Positions 63,126 to 64,000 of a DNA stretch of 64,000 bases are shown here, piece after piece (the first letter of the stretch is position 1; each line of letters starts with the position of its first letter). Location of the stretch: positions 2,105,001-2,169,000 of the forward strand of contig NZ_LT222319.1 in the NCBI RefSeq assembly GCF_900074915.1. Direction: 5' to 3'. The notes beneath the pieces are model-generated. The model worked only from the letters and a program-made list of their open reading frames with translations, was not told the DNA's origin and did no database searches. The position numbers and the translations under genes are program-made. Source of the DNA: Pseudomonas cerasi (GTDB taxonomy: Bacteria > Pseudomonadota > Gammaproteobacteria > Pseudomonadales > Pseudomonadaceae).

Positions 63126-63575
63126 CCTTTGTCTCCACTGATCATGGATAGCGAACTTCCGCCCGCGGCGAATGGCTGACAGTTAATGTCGATTTCAAAC
63201 AAAAGTATGTAGGACGTTTCTGAATGTCGCCAGCGCCACTCGATTGCAGGGATTGGGACGCGGACACAAATCGAACGCCATTTATGTAGTGAGAATGCCG
63301 TCACAATAGTGGCAATTAGATGTCGATCATATCAGGTTATCCCTGATTGACTTTTTGCGGATATATGATTTTGCTCTGGGCGCAAAGAGGCGCCGAGGCA
63401 TTTTCGGCGCGGGTTTGAAGCTGTATTTGTGTGTGTTGAAAGCGACATCAGTAAAGCATGATGGTAAAATGACATCAATGCTTGAGAGTGGCCGTTCATC
63501 GCCATTAAGGTCCGGCTGATTTCAGCCGATACAGGCTCAACAGAATCAACGCGACCATCGCTTCAGGAGCTAATA
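63126..63575. other. Gap between the helical protein and cheV
   Basis: 450 bases containing both promoters. It has a hairpin GCGCCGA/TCGGCGC (63390-63410) and a repeated GACATCA at 63447 and 63469. No gene is supported. Confidence 0.45.
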
Positions 63576-64000
63576 ATGGCAGGCATTCTCGACACAGTAG
63601 ATCAGCGCACACAACTGGTGGGCGAGAATCGCCTGGAAATCCTCATGTTTCGCCTTGCCGGTCGGCAGTTGTTTGCGATCAACGTGTTCAAGGTCCAGGA
63701 AGTATTGCAGCTACCCAAGCTGACCCTCATGCCGCAACGCCATTCGTTCGTGTGTGGTGTGGTCAACCTGCGCGGCCAGACCCTTCCGGTGATCGACCTC
63801 TCCCAGGCCATCGGCATGCGCCCACTGGTACCGGGTCCGGGCAGCACGATCATCGTCACCGAATACAACCGGTCGGTTCAGGCCTTTCTTGTTGGCGGTG
63901 TCGACCGTATCGTCAACATGAACTGGGATGCAATCATGCCACCGCCGGTCAGCGCAGGTCGTCAGCATTACCTGACCGCCATCAGCAAGGTCGATGATCA
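63576..64000 (+). CDS. cheV: CheV chemotaxis coupling protein (5' part)
   Basis: Coupling protein with a CheW domain, normally followed by a receiver domain; only the first 141 residues are in the window. The start MAGILDTVDQRTQLVGENRLEILMFRLAGRQLFAINVFKVQEVL is the CheV N-terminus, and VNLRGQTLPVIDLSQAIGMRP the CheW-type fold. ATG 63576 follows CAGGAGC. The frame remains open at base 64000, and the predicted receiver domain lies outside. Confidence 0.92.
   Translation, partial: MAGILDTVDQRTQLVGENRLEILMFRLAGRQLFAINVFKVQEVLQLPKLTLMPQRHSFVCGVVNLRGQTLPVIDLSQAIGMRPLVPGPGSTIIVTEYNRSVQAFLVGGVDRIVNMNWDAIMPPPVSAGRQHYLTAISKVDD

Noticed and set aside
63440..63480. FliA (sigma-28) promoter for cheV
   Set aside because: TAAA occurs at a fitting spacing but the -10 half matches only about 4 of 8 positions.

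Overview
The window is chromosomal DNA of a fluorescent pseudomonad, most likely the Pseudomonas syringae group. This is inferred from gene content (periplasmic catalase KatB, a Psl-type exopolysaccharide locus, a GntR/GntT/GntK gluconate locus, a split homogentisate pathway, DUF1652, CsrA), high-GC coding with AT-richer intergenic gaps, and Pseudomonas-type REP-like intergenic sequence. No phage, insertion sequence, CRISPR array, rRNA or tRNA was seen.

Layout. 1-16 kb is a mixed housekeeping/accessory region: partial katB, three GNAT acetyltransferases (plus a fourth nearby that is YpeA-like), two methyl-accepting chemoreceptors flanking a secreted CAP-domain protein, a TetR regulator divergent from a DUF3237-like gene, a TonB-dependent siderophore receptor with a Fur-box-like site, an alpha/beta hydrolase, a DUF1652 protein and an unassigned FAD/NAD(P) oxidoreductase. 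16-20 kb holds csrA and the gluconate genes gntT, gntK and gntR, linked by three copies of an AGACAGCGCT-centred palindrome. 20-26 kb has a cytoplasmic beta-propeller protein and the glycolate oxidase genes glcDEFG. 25.8-35.4 kb is tyrosine/homogentisate catabolism in two blocks, maiA-hpd and hmgR/hmgA-fahA, separated by two cyclic-di-GMP genes. A nearly identical 15-bp palindrome lies in front of both blocks.

35-46 kb contains TetR with an MBL-fold hydrolase, a CynX-type MFS transporter next to a frameshifted LysR gene, a 49-residue hydrophilic small protein, a DJ-1/PfpI protein, a secreted DUF4432/aldose-epimerase-like protein, a repeat-rich intergenic gap, an EthD-domain protein, and a SLAC1/TDT transporter divergent from a LysR regulator.

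46-60.4 kb is one tightly packed minus-strand operon, pslA-B-D-E-F-G-H-I-J-(acyltransferase)-K, for a Psl-like polysaccharide. pslC is absent between pslB and pslD, and a hexapeptide-repeat acyltransferase lies between pslJ and pslK. The last segment (60.9-64 kb) carries a YegS-type lipid kinase, a NarL/FixJ response regulator, a possible degenerate Hpt-like protein and the start of cheV.

The metabolic parts fit together simply. Tyrosine is degraded through 4-hydroxyphenylpyruvate (Hpd), homogentisate (HmgA), maleylacetoacetate (MaiA) and fumarylacetoacetate (FahA) under the IclR regulator HmgR. Gluconate enters by GntT and is phosphorylated by GntK under GntR. Glycolate is oxidised by GlcDEF. 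c-di-GMP enzymes, CsrA, chemoreceptors and the Psl operon together point to control of attachment and motility. I found no clearly undescribed multi-gene system; the most informative new observations are shared operator-like sites, a broken regulator and small or unassigned genes.
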